From Gimesia benthica (GTDB lineage: Bacteria > Planctomycetota > Planctomycetia > Planctomycetales > Planctomycetaceae), in contig NZ_CP043930.1 in NCBI RefSeq assembly GCF_009720525.1, forward strand, positions 4,186,501 to 4,250,500: a DNA stretch of 64,000 bases, written 5' to 3'. The notes beneath the pieces were generated by a model. That model did not search any database and was not told where the DNA came from. It saw only the letters and a program-made list of their open reading frames with translations. Within the stretch, counting starts at the first letter, position 1. Each line of letters starts with the position of its first letter. The position numbers were made by a program, and so were the translations under genes. Shown here piece by piece: positions 1 through 8,289 of this stretch.

Positions 1-479
1 ATCACCATGTTCGGTTTATCTGCGGGCTTGCCCTGGGCTTCGCGGCGTTTACGCCAGTTCCATTTCAGCGCCATGCCACCCAGCATCGCCGCTTCACTGG
101 AACCGATGGTCGAGCAGCCGATCGAGTTTTCCTCTGAAGGAGAATTCCATAACTGGGCCAGCATGTTGGTACAGCGGAGTTCGATTTCCGCAGTCTGCGG
201 ATACTCGTCTTTGTCGATCATGTTCTTATCGAACGTTTCAGACATCAACTGCCGGGCTTCGTCTTCCATCCAGGTCGTAACGAACGTCGCCAGGTTCAGT
301 CGCGAGTTGCCGTCCAGAATCAGTTCGTCGCGAATCAGGTTGTAAGCGACTTTGGGAGGCAGGCCGTCCTGGGGCATCTGGTATTTGGGAACCGGTTCCC
401 GAATGTAGCGGCCGCCGTAAGCGGGCGTGATGACTGAGTCGAGATCGTCTTCGTTAGGATTTTTCTGGCCGTGCAGCAT
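1..479 (-). CDS. gadB: Glutamate decarboxylase, N-terminal part (cut by window edge)
   Basis: PLP-dependent decarboxylase converting L-glutamate to GABA with uptake of a cytoplasmic proton. About 159 residues are visible. They read colinearly, from memory, with E. coli GadA/GadB: a segment YNLIRDELILDGNSRLNLATF, then DKDEYPQTAEIELRC, then TIGSSEAAMLGGMALKWNW followed by RKRREAQGKP. The PLP-binding lysine lies beyond the window edge, so catalytic competence cannot be judged. The ATG at 479-477 is preceded by a strong ribosome-binding site (AGGAGG on the minus strand, 494-489) with 9 nt spacing. No antiporter (gadC-like) gene is visible on this side; it could lie outside. The family call is secure from the motifs; a role in acid resistance is an inference from other bacteria. 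Confidence 0.9.
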   Translation of the reverse strand, partial: MLHGQKNPNEDDLDSVITPAYGGRYIREPVPKYQMPQDGLPPKVAYNLIRDELILDGNSRLNLATFVTTWMEDEARQLMSETFDKNMIDKDEYPQTAEIELRCTNMLAQLWNSPSEENSIGCSTIGSSEAAMLGGMALKWNWRKRREAQGKPADKPNMV

Positions 480-593
480 GAGCAGTTCCCTCCTGGATGT
501 TCAACCGGTGAAAGAGCGGGTTACTGCTATCCTACTGAATGACTCGAGGAATAAAATATCGATCGAGTGACCGATCGGTTTTTCTCTCAAATT

Positions 594-2027
594 TTATGTA
601 TTACAACCCACGGCGCACTGTCCGATGATGTCCAGCTTATCGTCATTCAGGTAACAGTAGCGATTGACCCAGACGCCGTCCGGGCTGATATCAGTCGCAG
701 CCTGCATCCGCTCGCGAAAATCTTCCGTAGGTCCGTAACCGTGCGCGAGCGCATAAATCGGCATCGGTCGCGCCAGCTTGCGGGCTGCCAGGATTTTTCG
801 CTCTTGAGCCAGCGGTCCGGAGAGATGCGGTTCATCAGGGCCGGGGTAATAGACTTCAGAAAGTCGTTCCGGCGGATCCGCATCGGTGATATCCAGGAAT
901 TTGAATAACGCGCGAACCAGTAGTGTTTCCGAGAGCCCTGGGTTCGCTGCCAGCAGTTGATCGCCGTAGGATCTGAGAATCATCGACCAGTGCATGCCAT
1001 ACAGTTTGACGCTGACCGAATTACAGTATTTCGCTGCCAGCGAATAGTTCATCCCCGAAATGATCGACCAGGGAGGCGGAAACGCGCTGGGCGCGAGTTC
1101 GACGTTCGGCTTGCCGGCGTCATCCATCGTTTTGCGAAAGCCCGCCAACAGTTCTTTGGAGAGCTGCGCCTTGAGCAGCAGCATCGCGGACGCCCCGGGG
1201 AAATGATCGTTGAGCCAGACCGTGAAGTTCGCGGCCTGATTTTCTTCGGCGAGCCAGTTATCCAGGTCGAAGTTCGTCAGCCCACCGTTGAGCTTCTGAT
1301 ACAAAGCCAGCGAGTCTTCCCGTATCTGTTCGAAGTGGTAGCCGAGTCGGTCGGCCGCCCGTCGGGCATGGTCGCTGAAATCGAAGAATGCCGAATCCAG
1401 GAAGTAAGGCGGATACTCGGGCCAGTCGAAGCGAATGCCGTCGATGTCCGGGTAATGCTGTAACAGATCGCGAATCAGTGCATGCTGGTATTCGATGATG
1501 TGCGGGCTCGCCAGGCTTCCGTTATTCGCGACGCGTTTCCGCGGGAGCGAACCATCGGGCAGGCGGGGAATATCTTCTTCGACCGGGCCTCCAAACTGCA
1601 CACGATACCCGGGCGGGATCGCAGCCTGCACCTGGAAATAGACTTCCAGGCCACGGTCATGGGCCGCTTCAATGAAGTGGGCTACCACCTGACCTTCGCG
1701 ATGTGTCAGTTCATCGGCACTCGCGGGTTGATAGCGCAAGTCTGCATAGAGCCTTTCATCGGGTACGAAACTCGGGGAGGTTCGCACCCACAGCTCCCGC
1801 TTCCCTTCCCAGAGGGGACGGTCCAGCAGACGGACCTGGCCGGCTCCCGCATCCGCAGGGGGCTCGCGGACTCCAGTCTGTACGTCGGCCAGTTGCATGA
1901 CGTAAGGCGAGGTGGAGACGGCAGTCACCCCTGCCCGCTGCATGAGATTGTCGAGCACATTTTCGACTCCCTCGTACTGCAGATACTCCGGTAAGACGGT
2001 CACGCCGATTTGTCTCTGCTGACTCAT
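594..2027 (-). CDS. Conserved TIM-barrel / glycoside-hydrolase-like protein
   Basis: 477-residue cytoplasmic protein without a signal peptide. It alternates hydrophobic strands with helices in TIM-barrel style. Examples are GLEVYFQVQAAIPPGY (about 126-141), which resembles barrel strands of putative glycosyl-hydrolase-like families, and DGIRFDWPEYPPYF (196-209), which puts Asp and Glu at the end of a strand as in such hydrolases. I do not recognise a named enzyme family with certainty, and substrate is unknown. The ATG at 2027 has a GAGGG ribosome-binding site 5 nt upstream, supporting this start. It runs in the same direction as gadB, but the gap of about 110 bases with an A/T-rich stretch makes co-transcription uncertain. 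A sugar isomerase or a pseudo-enzyme is also possible. Confidence 0.7.
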   Translation of the reverse strand: MSQQRQIGVTVLPEYLQYEGVENVLDNLMQRAGVTAVSTSPYVMQLADVQTGVREPPADAGAGQVRLLDRPLWEGKRELWVRTSPSFVPDERLYADLRYQPASADELTHREGQVVAHFIEAAHDRGLEVYFQVQAAIPPGYRVQFGGPVEEDIPRLPDGSLPRKRVANNGSLASPHIIEYQHALIRDLLQHYPDIDGIRFDWPEYPPYFLDSAFFDFSDHARRAADRLGYHFEQIREDSLALYQKLNGGLTNFDLDNWLAEENQAANFTVWLNDHFPGASAMLLLKAQLSKELLAGFRKTMDDAGKPNVELAPSAFPPPWSIISGMNYSLAAKYCNSVSVKLYGMHWSMILRSYGDQLLAANPGLSETLLVRALFKFLDITDADPPERLSEVYYPGPDEPHLSGPLAQERKILAARKLARPMPIYALAHGYGPTEDFRERMQAATDISPDGVWVNRYCYLNDDKLDIIGQCAVGCNT

Positions 2028-2125
2028 GATTCCCTCGTAAAGAAGCAGAATGGACTATCAGAGTCCTTTATCTTATCGGCCCGTCAGATTTTTTCTCCAG
2101 CCCACAGGGGGGATTTTTTTACACT

Positions 2126-2320
2126 TTATTGAGGCCCGGGCAGCTTCTCGCAGAAAGCGACCAGGATAAACGTCGCGATGGGGCCCAGTAACAGCGAGAT
2201 CAGAAACCAGGCCAGCCCGCTCCGGTTTTTACCCTGAGCGAGTCCGGCGTTGATCAATGACAGCGTTCCCCAGCCCACAAGATAGCCGGGTTCCTGACCC
2301 AGTGGCGCAGCAATCAGCAT
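2126..2320 (-). CDS. Small two-segment membrane protein
   Basis: 64-residue protein with two hydrophobic segments (about residues 12-27 and 36-57) joined by a short basic loop (QGKNRSG), and a short charged C-terminus. The second half, GLAWFLISLLLGPIATFIL, resembles the common small bacterial inner-membrane proteins that carry a loop of about five residues between a helix and an LLGP turn. A ribosome-binding site AGGAG lies 8 nt before the ATG, which makes it a believable gene despite its size. It lies between ilvB and the TIM-barrel gene, all on the minus strand. Function unknown. Confidence 0.6.
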   Translation of the reverse strand: MLIAAPLGQEPGYLVGWGTLSLINAGLAQGKNRSGLAWFLISLLLGPIATFILVAFCEKLPGPQ

Positions 2321-2389
2321 TGACGTTACTCCTGTTCAATACCGGGTTTGTTTCAATCCGTTTCCTGCGCCAGGTCAGGTGACCGTCGA

Positions 2390-4171
2390 TTACTCAGTGA
2401 TGATGTCGTTCACGGTTCCACCGCTGGGAATCATCGGCAGCACGTGTTCCTGATAAGTACAGATCACGTCCAGCAGATAAGGCTCGTCTGAAGCCAGCAT
2501 CTCCGCCAGGGCAGCCGGGTACTCGGCTTTGGAGCGAACCTGTTTCGCTTTCAGGCCGAAACCTTTTGCGATCGAAACGAAGTCGGGATATGTGACTTCC
2601 CCATGATCACCGGAACCTTTGCCCTCCCATTCAGGATGGTGCACGGGACCCAGGTAAGTATGAGCACGACGACCTTCCATGAAGCGGTCTTCCCACTGCA
2701 CCACCATGCCCAGGTGCTGGTTGTTCAACAGCAGGATTTTCACCGGCAGATTTTCAGTGTGGAGTGTTGCCATTTCCTGGACATTCATCAGCATCGAACC
2801 GTCGCCATCAATGTCAACCACCAGCGAATCAGGGAACTGGGCCTGAACGCCCATCGCTGCGGGCAGACCGAAGCCCATCGTTCCCAGTCCGGAACTGCTG
2901 AGCCAGTGACGGGGCTTGTTGAACTTGTAGAACTGGGCAGCCCACATCTGGTGCTGACCAACGCCTACGGTGATGTAAGGATCTTTGTCTTTGGTCTGCT
3001 GCCAGAGTTCGTGAATCGCATACTGCTGCGACATCACATCACCCAACTCGGGATACTTGAGCGGGTACTTTTCTTTCCATTCTTTGACCTGGGCCAGCCA
3101 GTTATCAACCTGGGGCAGGTCATCGTCGGTAATCGCTTCGTTCAATGCAGCCAGAACGTGTTTCAGATCCGCATTGATTGGAATGTGCGCTTCCTTGTTT
3201 TTCTGCAGCTCAGACGGGTCGATGTCCACGTGCACAATCTTACCATGCTTGGCGAACTCTTCGAGCTTACCAGTCACGCGGTCGTCAAACCGCACGCCGA
3301 ATGCCAGCAGCAGGTCGGCTTCGTTGACGGCATAGTTCGCATACACGGTGCCGTGCATCCCCAGCATGTCCAGACTCAGGGGATCGTCACCGGGGAATAC
3401 GCCCAGTCCCATTACGGTCGTGGTTACGGGAATGTTGGTCTTACGGGCGAACTTCACGAGTTCTTCAGAAGCGTCGGAAATGATGGCACCGCCACCGACG
3501 TATAAAATAGGTTTCTTGGAACGCTTGATCGCTGCCAGAATCTGTTTGATCTGTTCGGGAGCCGCTTTCCGCAACTCGGGACGATAACCGGGCAGATAGG
3601 TTTCGGGATCGTAATCCGGCTCGGCATCGAGTGTGGCCAGCTGACAGTCTTTGGGGAAGTCGATCAGCACGGGACCCGGACGGCCGGTGTTCGCAATGAA
3701 GAAGGCTTCCTTCACGATGCGGGCAACGTCTTTCACGTCGGTAACCATGTAGGTGTGTTTGGTGATGGCGCGGGAAATTTCAACCATCGGCGTTTCCTGG
3801 AACGCGTCGCTACCGATGACAGCCTGCGGTACCTGACCGGTAATCGCCACCATCGGAATACTGTCCAGCTTGGCATCCGCCAGGGCCGTTACCAGGTTGG
3901 TTGCACCCGGACCACTGGTCGCCATACAGACGCCCACTTCACCCGTTGTACGGGCAATCCCCTGGGCTGCGAAACCACCACCCTGTTCGTGACGGGGCAG
4001 CAGGGTGCGGATGTCGTCTTTGTATTTCATCAAAGCCTGATGCAGAGGCATGCTGCAACCGCCGGGGTAGGCGAAGATCGTCTTGACGCCCTGCCGCACC
4101 AATGCCTGAACCAGAATCTCAGCGCCATTGATGGTAGTCGTTTTCGTCTCTTTTTCGTTGGCAGTGGCCAC
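2390..4171 (-). CDS. ilvB: Acetolactate synthase, large (catalytic) subunit
   Basis: Thiamine-diphosphate enzyme that condenses two pyruvates, or pyruvate and 2-oxobutyrate, in the first common step of valine, leucine and isoleucine synthesis. 593 residues, normal for the family. The N-terminal ThDP-binding region shows [13 protein letters not shown] and HEQGGG with the activating Glu62. The ThDP/Mg motif is GDGS at 456-459 with the trailing Asn at 463, followed by [11 protein letters not shown]. It reads as a biosynthetic synthase rather than pyruvate oxidase or sulfoacetaldehyde acetyltransferase, but these are close relatives. The start is GTG with AGAAGG upstream. No regulatory subunit (ilvN) or ilvC is adjacent, so the pathway genes are scattered. 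Confidence 0.92.
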   Translation of the reverse strand: MATANEKETKTTTINGAEILVQALVRQGVKTIFAYPGGCSMPLHQALMKYKDDIRTLLPRHEQGGGFAAQGIARTTGEVGVCMATSGPGATNLVTALADAKLDSIPMVAITGQVPQAVIGSDAFQETPMVEISRAITKHTYMVTDVKDVARIVKEAFFIANTGRPGPVLIDFPKDCQLATLDAEPDYDPETYLPGYRPELRKAAPEQIKQILAAIKRSKKPILYVGGGAIISDASEELVKFARKTNIPVTTTVMGLGVFPGDDPLSLDMLGMHGTVYANYAVNEADLLLAFGVRFDDRVTGKLEEFAKHGKIVHVDIDPSELQKNKEAHIPINADLKHVLAALNEAITDDDLPQVDNWLAQVKEWKEKYPLKYPELGDVMSQQYAIHELWQQTKDKDPYITVGVGQHQMWAAQFYKFNKPRHWLSSSGLGTMGFGLPAAMGVQAQFPDSLVVDIDGDGSMLMNVQEMATLHTENLPVKILLLNNQHLGMVVQWEDRFMEGRRAHTYLGPVHHPEWEGKGSGDHGEVTYPDFVSIAKGFGLKAKQVRSKAEYPAALAEMLASDEPYLLDVICTYQEHVLPMIPSGGTVNDIITE

Positions 4172-4787
4172 TGTTTCACCCTTCTTTTCGATGATCTTTA
4201 AAACTCTGAAATTCTATCTGACTGATCTCAGATCCCCCGTCGGTTTCAGTCGGGGAACCTGCTCGATCAGCGTTCGCTGTCACCATAACAGACAAACCTG
4301 TAGACGCACCTCGTACGCCTGATGTTCGGTTTGGGAAAATCAAAGACTGATTTCGTTCTCAATTCTATCTACTCCGGGGGACAATAACGAGTCATTTCCT
4401 GCTCAGAATCCGATTTTCGTCCAGAGACATTCGCATTAATCAGCCTCTGCTAACGGGTTACAAAACCTGTTTCGATTATTCAGGTTAAGTCGCTCCTGAC
4501 CACTTCCACGCGATCCCGACAGAGAAAATCAAAAGTCTCCAAAATATGGATGGCTATAAGTTAATAAATTTCATTGATTTACGTCCAATTGAACGACGAA
4601 ATCGCAGATCAGTCCCATTCCGGCTGGGAAAAGTTTGGAACAGTGGATTCATTTTGGTACGATATATAAGCAGGTGTTTAAGTGAATCTCTGCTGCTGCC
4701 CGACCACCGTGAATGTGGACTCTGCAGCAGAGACCTTGAGTCAGACACCTGAATTTCCCACCAACACAGCCAGCCGAGGTAATCACA
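4172..4787. other. Divergent intergenic region between ilvB and the DUF1501 gene
   Basis: 616 bases without a credible gene. It should hold the promoters of both divergent genes. The left part (4172-4330) is the ilvB leader on the minus strand; I looked for a branched-chain leader peptide with runs of Leu/Val/Ile codons and did not find a convincing one. A weak promoter candidate facing right is listed separately. Confidence 0.5.
4635..4663 (+). promoter_or_regulatory. Candidate sigma-70-like promoter for the DUF1501 gene
   Basis: TTGGAA (4635-4640) and TACGAT (4658-4663) are separated by exactly 17 bp, in an A/T-rich stretch about 125 bp upstream of the DUF1501 start. Each box matches the consensus in only four positions, so this is a weak prediction. 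Confidence 0.3.
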
Positions 4788-6164
4788 ATGAACCGTCCCG
4801 CGACACCGCTTCAGGCGCTCCAGTCTCGACGTTCTTTTCTCCAGGCCGGATTCCTGACACTCGGCGGATTGAGTCTGGCTGACCTGTTGCGCCTCCGCGC
4901 CGCCAGTGCAGCACCCCATAAGTCGACCCCCGATACCTCGGTGATTCTCATCTGGCTGCAGGGCGGACCCAGCCATATGGAAACCTATGACCTCAAGCCT
5001 AACGCTCCGGTGGAATACCGGGGGGAGTTCAATCCGATTCACACCAATGTGCCGGGTATGGATATCTGCGAGCATCTTCCCCTGCACGCGAAAGTCGCGG
5101 ATCGCTTTACCGTAATCCGATCGATCTCCCACGGTTTTGCCAACCACGCCGGCGGAGCAGGGCGGTTCCTCTCCGGCCGCGATCCGCTGCGGCCCCTTGA
5201 TCCCATCTCGCAGTTTCCGACCATCGGTCCCATCGTCTCCCGCATGCGCGAACATGTGAATAACGGTCTGCCCAACTACATCGGGAATCAACCCCGCGTC
5301 TATGGTGGCGGCAGCGCCTACCTGGGCGAGGCTGCCCTCCCCTTCGTCGTGGGCGCCGATCCGAACCTGGACAACTTCCAGGTCCCCAACATCACGATGG
5401 ACGATAAGCTCAAAGAACGTCTCGATGATCGTATGACGTTGCTGACCTCCTTCGACCAGATGCGCCGCGATATCGATCAGAACGGTTCGCTCGCTTCGAT
5501 CGACAAGTTCAACAGCAAAGCCTTGAACATGCTCACCAGCGACAAGGCCCGCAACGCGTTTGATATGTCGCAGGAGAGCGACGCCACCCGCGAAAAATAC
5601 GGACGTCACAAATGGGGACAGCGCGCCCTGCTGGCCCGCCGTCTGGTCGAAGCGGGTTGCAGCTTCGTCACCATGCAGATGCAGAACCCCGGCGTCCAGG
5701 GTTGTGCCGGCAACTGGGATATTCACGCTGTTAACGGTCACCTCTACGACGACCTCCGTGGTCGCCTCCCCATTTTCGACCGTGCCGTCTCCGCGCTGGT
5801 GGAAGATATCTACGATCGCGGGCTGGATGAAAAAGTGATGGTCATCGTGTCCGGCGAGTTCGGTCGCACCCCCCGCATCAATCCTCAGAAGGGAACCCGT
5901 TCCAAAATCATGCAGCCCGGCCGCGATCACTGGCCCGGCGCCATGTCGGTCCTCGTCTCCGGCGGTGGCATGAAAATGGGACAGGTCATCGGTTCGACCA
6001 CCGCCAACGGTGCCTACGCCAAAGACAACAAGCTCGATCCCAACGATCTGCTCGCGACCATGTATCGTTTCCTGGGCATCGACCACCACCACGCCTTCCT
6101 CGATCACAGCGGCCGTCCCATGCCCATCCTTCCCAAAGGATCCCCCATCCCCGAACTCAGCTGA
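4788..6164 (+). CDS. Tat-exported DUF1501 (sulfatase-fold) protein
   Basis: 458-residue member of DUF1501, a family expanded in planctomycetes with an alkaline-phosphatase/sulfatase-like fold and mostly unknown substrates. The N-terminus has a twin-arginine signal (SRRSFLQAGFLTLGGLSL, Arg14-Arg15), so export in a folded state is expected. Internal landmarks are WLQGGPSHMETYDLKP, SHGFANHAGGAGRFLSG and SGEFGRTPRIN with a following RDHWPGAMSV. The last resembles the metal-binding part of phosphatase-superfamily enzymes. A GAGGT ribosome-binding site sits 7 nt before the ATG. In planctomycetes this family is usually coupled to a DUF1549/DUF1553 cytochrome-like partner; none is beside it here. A long antisense reading frame opposite this gene is a coding shadow. 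Confidence 0.9.
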   Translation: MNRPATPLQALQSRRSFLQAGFLTLGGLSLADLLRLRAASAAPHKSTPDTSVILIWLQGGPSHMETYDLKPNAPVEYRGEFNPIHTNVPGMDICEHLPLHAKVADRFTVIRSISHGFANHAGGAGRFLSGRDPLRPLDPISQFPTIGPIVSRMREHVNNGLPNYIGNQPRVYGGGSAYLGEAALPFVVGADPNLDNFQVPNITMDDKLKERLDDRMTLLTSFDQMRRDIDQNGSLASIDKFNSKALNMLTSDKARNAFDMSQESDATREKYGRHKWGQRALLARRLVEAGCSFVTMQMQNPGVQGCAGNWDIHAVNGHLYDDLRGRLPIFDRAVSALVEDIYDRGLDEKVMVIVSGEFGRTPRINPQKGTRSKIMQPGRDHWPGAMSVLVSGGGMKMGQVIGSTTANGAYAKDNKLDPNDLLATMYRFLGIDHHHAFLDHSGRPMPILPKGSPIPELS

Positions 6165-6230
6165 CCTGTTGAGAGGACGACCATCACCAGCGGTGAAAGC
6201 GGCGCATCCCCTCGTCAGTCTACCTACCTT

Positions 6231-6257
6231 AAGCGGAATGGCGCTAGCCACCGGTAA
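6231..6257 (+). repeat. Half copy of the 77-bp palindromic repeat
   Basis: The segment AAGCGGAATGGCGCTAGCC followed by ACCGGTAA matches one arm of the 77-bp palindromes found further right. The other arm is missing. It lies about 67 bases after the DUF1501 stop codon and directly before a GGCCCGAAT palindrome. Confidence 0.7.
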
Positions 6258-6264
6258 ATGGATG

Positions 6265-6285
6265 GGCCCGAATAAAATTCGGGCC
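6265..6285. repeat. Perfect GGCCCGAAT inverted repeat, copy 1
   Basis: Arms GGCCCGAAT and ATTCGGGCC surround an AAA centre, giving a perfect 9-bp stem. A second copy with an 8-bp stem occurs at 7187-7205, and both are followed by GCGAGCAGGAAAC. Probably part of a dispersed repeat family. Confidence 0.75.
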
Positions 6286-6605
6286 GTCCAACGCGAGCAG
6301 GAAACTGACGGTGTAACACTTCGATTGTCGTCATCACTTATCCACCTCCTGTATCGATCGGGGGCCACAGCAATCCACACCTGCAGATCTCCCCACTGAA
6401 CGTCCTCCACTCCCACCTGAACGAACTCCCCTTGATCGCCCTCCGCCGAAACGTATCTTGTTCCCATCTGGCTCGCGCGCGAAGACGTTGAACCGGGTAC
6501 GGTTTCTGGAAAAACAGTGAGCCAGCCACACCTGCTTTTCAGCTGATCTCCACTGGAACAAGACAAACATGTTCGCGGTGTTCCCTGCAATCTGTGCATG
6601 ACACA

Positions 6606-6690
6606 CCAGGACAAAACCCGGCCAGACCAGGACAGAATTCGGGACAGACCAGGACAAAATCTGGGCACACCAGGACAAAATTCTGTCCTG
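6606..6690. repeat. Four CCAGGACA direct repeats at 21-22 bp spacing, ending in a palindrome
   Basis: CCAGGACA occurs at 6606, 6627, 6649 and 6670, a spacing of 21, 22 and 21 bp, i.e. two helical turns. All copies are followed by A/G-AA(T/C). The last copy forms a palindrome with TGTCCTG (6671-6690, 7-bp arms, 6-bp centre). The same-face spacing is typical of protein-binding arrays, but no regulator is adjacent and a chance repeat cannot be excluded. Confidence 0.7.
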
Positions 6691-6764
6691 CCCCCTTCGT
6701 CCCGTTTCATAAAATGAGTGCGTATCATGACAATCTTCCGAGTAAATATATTACGCAACAGATA

Positions 6765-6903
6765 CCACCTGGCGACCCGCCACCTGATTCAACATCCAAG
6801 GGGAATCAGGTCACACTCACCAACCCTGAGCGGCAAGGCGCCAGCCGCCGGTAAATTTATCTGCCGTCAACCCAGCTACCGGTGGCTAGCGCCATTCCGC
6901 TCA
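6765..6903. repeat. Compound repeat, copy 1 (5'-truncated)
   Basis: About 60 bases of the right end of the spacer unit (through CCAAGGGGAATCAGGTCAC) followed by a 77-bp imperfect palindrome at 6827-6903 that begins TGAGCGGCAAGG and ends GCGCCATTCCGCTCA. The left part of the spacer is missing compared with the two later copies. Confidence 0.75.
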
Positions 6904-7169
6904 CTAAAAAAACGGGTGGTCGCGGATGCAATCCGTGATTGCCACCGGCAACAGGAGGTTACAGAACAATCAATCAATTAATAACCAGTCCCCCAACCCG
7001 AGAGTCGTAGGAGCGAACCCATGTGCCTGCCCGCCTGACGACATCCCACCAGCTTCAACACCCAAGGGAAATCAAATCACGCCCACCAATCCTGAGCGGC
7101 AAGTCGCTAGCTGCCGGTAAATCGATCTACCGTCAACCCAGTTACCGGTGGCTAGCGCCATTCCGCTCA
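6904..7169. repeat. Compound repeat, copy 2 (spacer plus 77-bp palindrome)
   Basis: A spacer of about 189 bp begins near GGGTGGTCGCGGATGCAATC and contains CGGAT-GCA-ATCCG. It is followed by the 77-bp palindrome at 7093-7169. The whole unit is repeated with scattered mismatches at 7438-7701, so the two are direct repeats of one another. Confidence 0.85.
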
Positions 7170-7186
7170 CTAAAAAAACAGGGTGA

Positions 7187-7205
7187 GCCCGAATAAAATT
7201 CGGGC
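7187..7205. repeat. GCCCGAAT inverted repeat, copy 2
   Basis: Arms GCCCGAAT and ATTCGGGC around AAA, as in the copy at 6265-6285. It follows a 77-bp palindrome, as copy 1 follows a half palindrome, so the two repeat families travel together. Confidence 0.75.
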
Positions 7206-7387
7206 CGAGTGCAGCGAGCAGGAAACGGTAAGTGTTGCGTCCCTGGGAAGTCAGCGCTTCCGTTTCGTGAAACGGCGTCTGTATGATTCCAGCCCAAAAG
7301 ACAAACGGTCCATTCTAAGAAAACGAAACGACCACCCCTAGCTGAATATCGCGAACCGGTAAACAGAACTCAATGGGCACAGGCCGC

Positions 7388-7435
7388 ATGGTTGATAATG
7401 TTCCGCGTTACCGCTGACGAACTCCTCCCTGCTCA
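7388..7435. repeat. Degenerate remnant of the palindromic repeat
   Basis: GGTTGATAATGTTCCGCGTTACCG resembles the centre and right arm start of the copy at 8200-8276 (GGTTGATAACGTTCCGAGTTACCG), but the outer arms have decayed. Read as an old copy. Confidence 0.5.
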
Positions 7436-7437
7436 CA

Positions 7438-7701
7438 TAAAAACAGGGTGGTCGCGGATGCAATCCGTGATTGCCGCAGGCAACAGGAGGTCGCAGAACA
7501 ACCAATCAATTAATAACCAGGCCCCCAACCCGTGAGTTGTAGGGGCAAACCCATGTGTTCGCCCGCCTGGCGACATACCACCAGCTTCAACGTCCAAGGG
7601 AAATCAGATCACGCCCCCCAACCCTGAGCGGCAAAGCGCTAGCTGCCGGTAAATCTATCTGCCGTCAACCCAGCTACCGGTGGCAAGCGCCATTCCGCTC
7701 A
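7438..7701. repeat. Compound repeat, copy 3 (spacer plus 77-bp palindrome)
   Basis: Second full spacer (through CAATCAATTAATAACCAG and CCAAGGGAAATCAGATCAC) and the 77-bp palindrome at 7625-7701. Its right arm has a small variation (GGCAAGCGCC instead of GGCTAGCGCC). It ends 41 bases from the glyoxalase gene. Confidence 0.85.
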
Positions 7702-7741
7702 TAAAACCCGTGGAAAAACCAACAGCACCACTCGAGCCCCT

Positions 7742-8152
7742 TCATCCTTCTGTCCTCTGAGAACAGAACACCAGCAGGTTGCCGAACGGATCATAGAGAT
7801 TCAGATCCGTGTTCCTCCCCTGGTGGCGTGGATCCACGGGGATCGGCTTCGGATAATCCGCTTGCTTAGAGATCAGGTAGTCACAAAATTTCTGTAATCC
7901 CAGAACGGGAATATTCACCTCAGTAGTCGGTGCATCTGCCAGCGCATGTCCGTTGAGATGCAGGATGGATTCACCCAGATGGATCTGCAGATACAGCGGT
8001 GCTGTCGGAGAGAACCGCGACTCCCAGTCCACCTCGAAGCCCAGATAATCGATGTAGAATGCCTTCGCTTTCACTTCATCAAACATCCGCAACACCGGAA
8101 TCGAAGACCTGATCTCGAAGCCGTACTCAGATTCTGTCTTTGAGTGACTCAT
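7742..8152 (-). CDS. Glyoxalase/bleomycin-resistance fold (VOC) protein
   Basis: 136-residue cytoplasmic protein with the two beta-alpha-beta-beta-beta modules of the vicinal oxygen chelate superfamily. Characteristic segments are IPVLRMFDEVKAKAFYIDYL, FEVDWESRF, LGESILHLNGH, and the C-terminal NLYDPFGNLLVF that typifies this fold. The length and the VLRMFDEVKAKAFYIDYLGF type of opening resemble the bleomycin-binding/glyoxalase family of unknown substrate. Real substrate unknown; resistance is not implied. The gene sits between repeat blocks and is probably transcribed alone, with the upstream 77-bp palindrome 48 bp before its start. Confidence 0.8.
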   Translation of the reverse strand: MSHSKTESEYGFEIRSSIPVLRMFDEVKAKAFYIDYLGFEVDWESRFSPTAPLYLQIHLGESILHLNGHALADAPTTEVNIPVLGLQKFCDYLISKQADYPKPIPVDPRHQGRNTDLNLYDPFGNLLVFCSQRTEG

Positions 8153-8199
8153 GATAAGTTACCTCAATCGGCGTATGTGATTTAGACGCACAAATCAAC

Positions 8200-8276
8200 T
8201 GAGCGGAATGACGCTAGCCATCGGTAGCAGGGTTGATAACGTTCCGAGTTACCGGCGGCTAGCGCCTCGCCGCTCA
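8200..8276. repeat. 77-bp imperfect palindrome, opposite orientation
   Basis: Begins TGAGCGGAATGACGCTAGCC and ends GGCTAGCGCCTCGCCGCTCA. It has the same 77-base length as the copies at 6827, 7093 and 7625, but its centre matches their reverse complement, so it is inverted. It fills the gap between the sulfatase stop and the glyoxalase start, both on the minus strand, where a transcript-end hairpin would form. Confidence 0.85.
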
Positions 8277-8289
8277 GGTAAAATAGCAC

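Larger units (their letters stand above)
6165..7741. other. Repeat-rich gene-free region
   Basis: 1.58 kb with no believable coding sequence on either strand. It contains 77-bp imperfect palindromes, a roughly 187-bp spacer present in two full copies and one truncated copy, two copies of a GCCCGAAT palindrome, and a cluster of four CCAGGACA direct repeats. The part from about 6300 to 6600 is unassigned; short minus-strand frames there have unusual composition and look spurious. Confidence 0.7.

Noticed and set aside
4172-4330. Branched-chain leader peptide or T-box upstream of ilvB
   Set aside because: No run of Leu, Ile or Val codons and no recognisable terminator/antiterminator structure was found on the minus strand.
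6334-6678. Short minus-strand frames in the repeat region
   Set aside because: Their composition (Trp/Val runs, Arg/Gly-rich end) comes from the CCAGGACA repeats and G-rich DNA; no start signals.
4554-6758. A 734-residue reading frame on the minus strand
   Set aside because: It is antisense to the DUF1501 gene, has no ribosome-binding site or recognisable domains, and its length reflects codon bias of the real gene.
6765-8276. CRISPR array
   Set aside because: Repeats are 77-bp palindromes and long spacers that are themselves repeated, not short identical repeats with unique spacers, and no cas genes are present.
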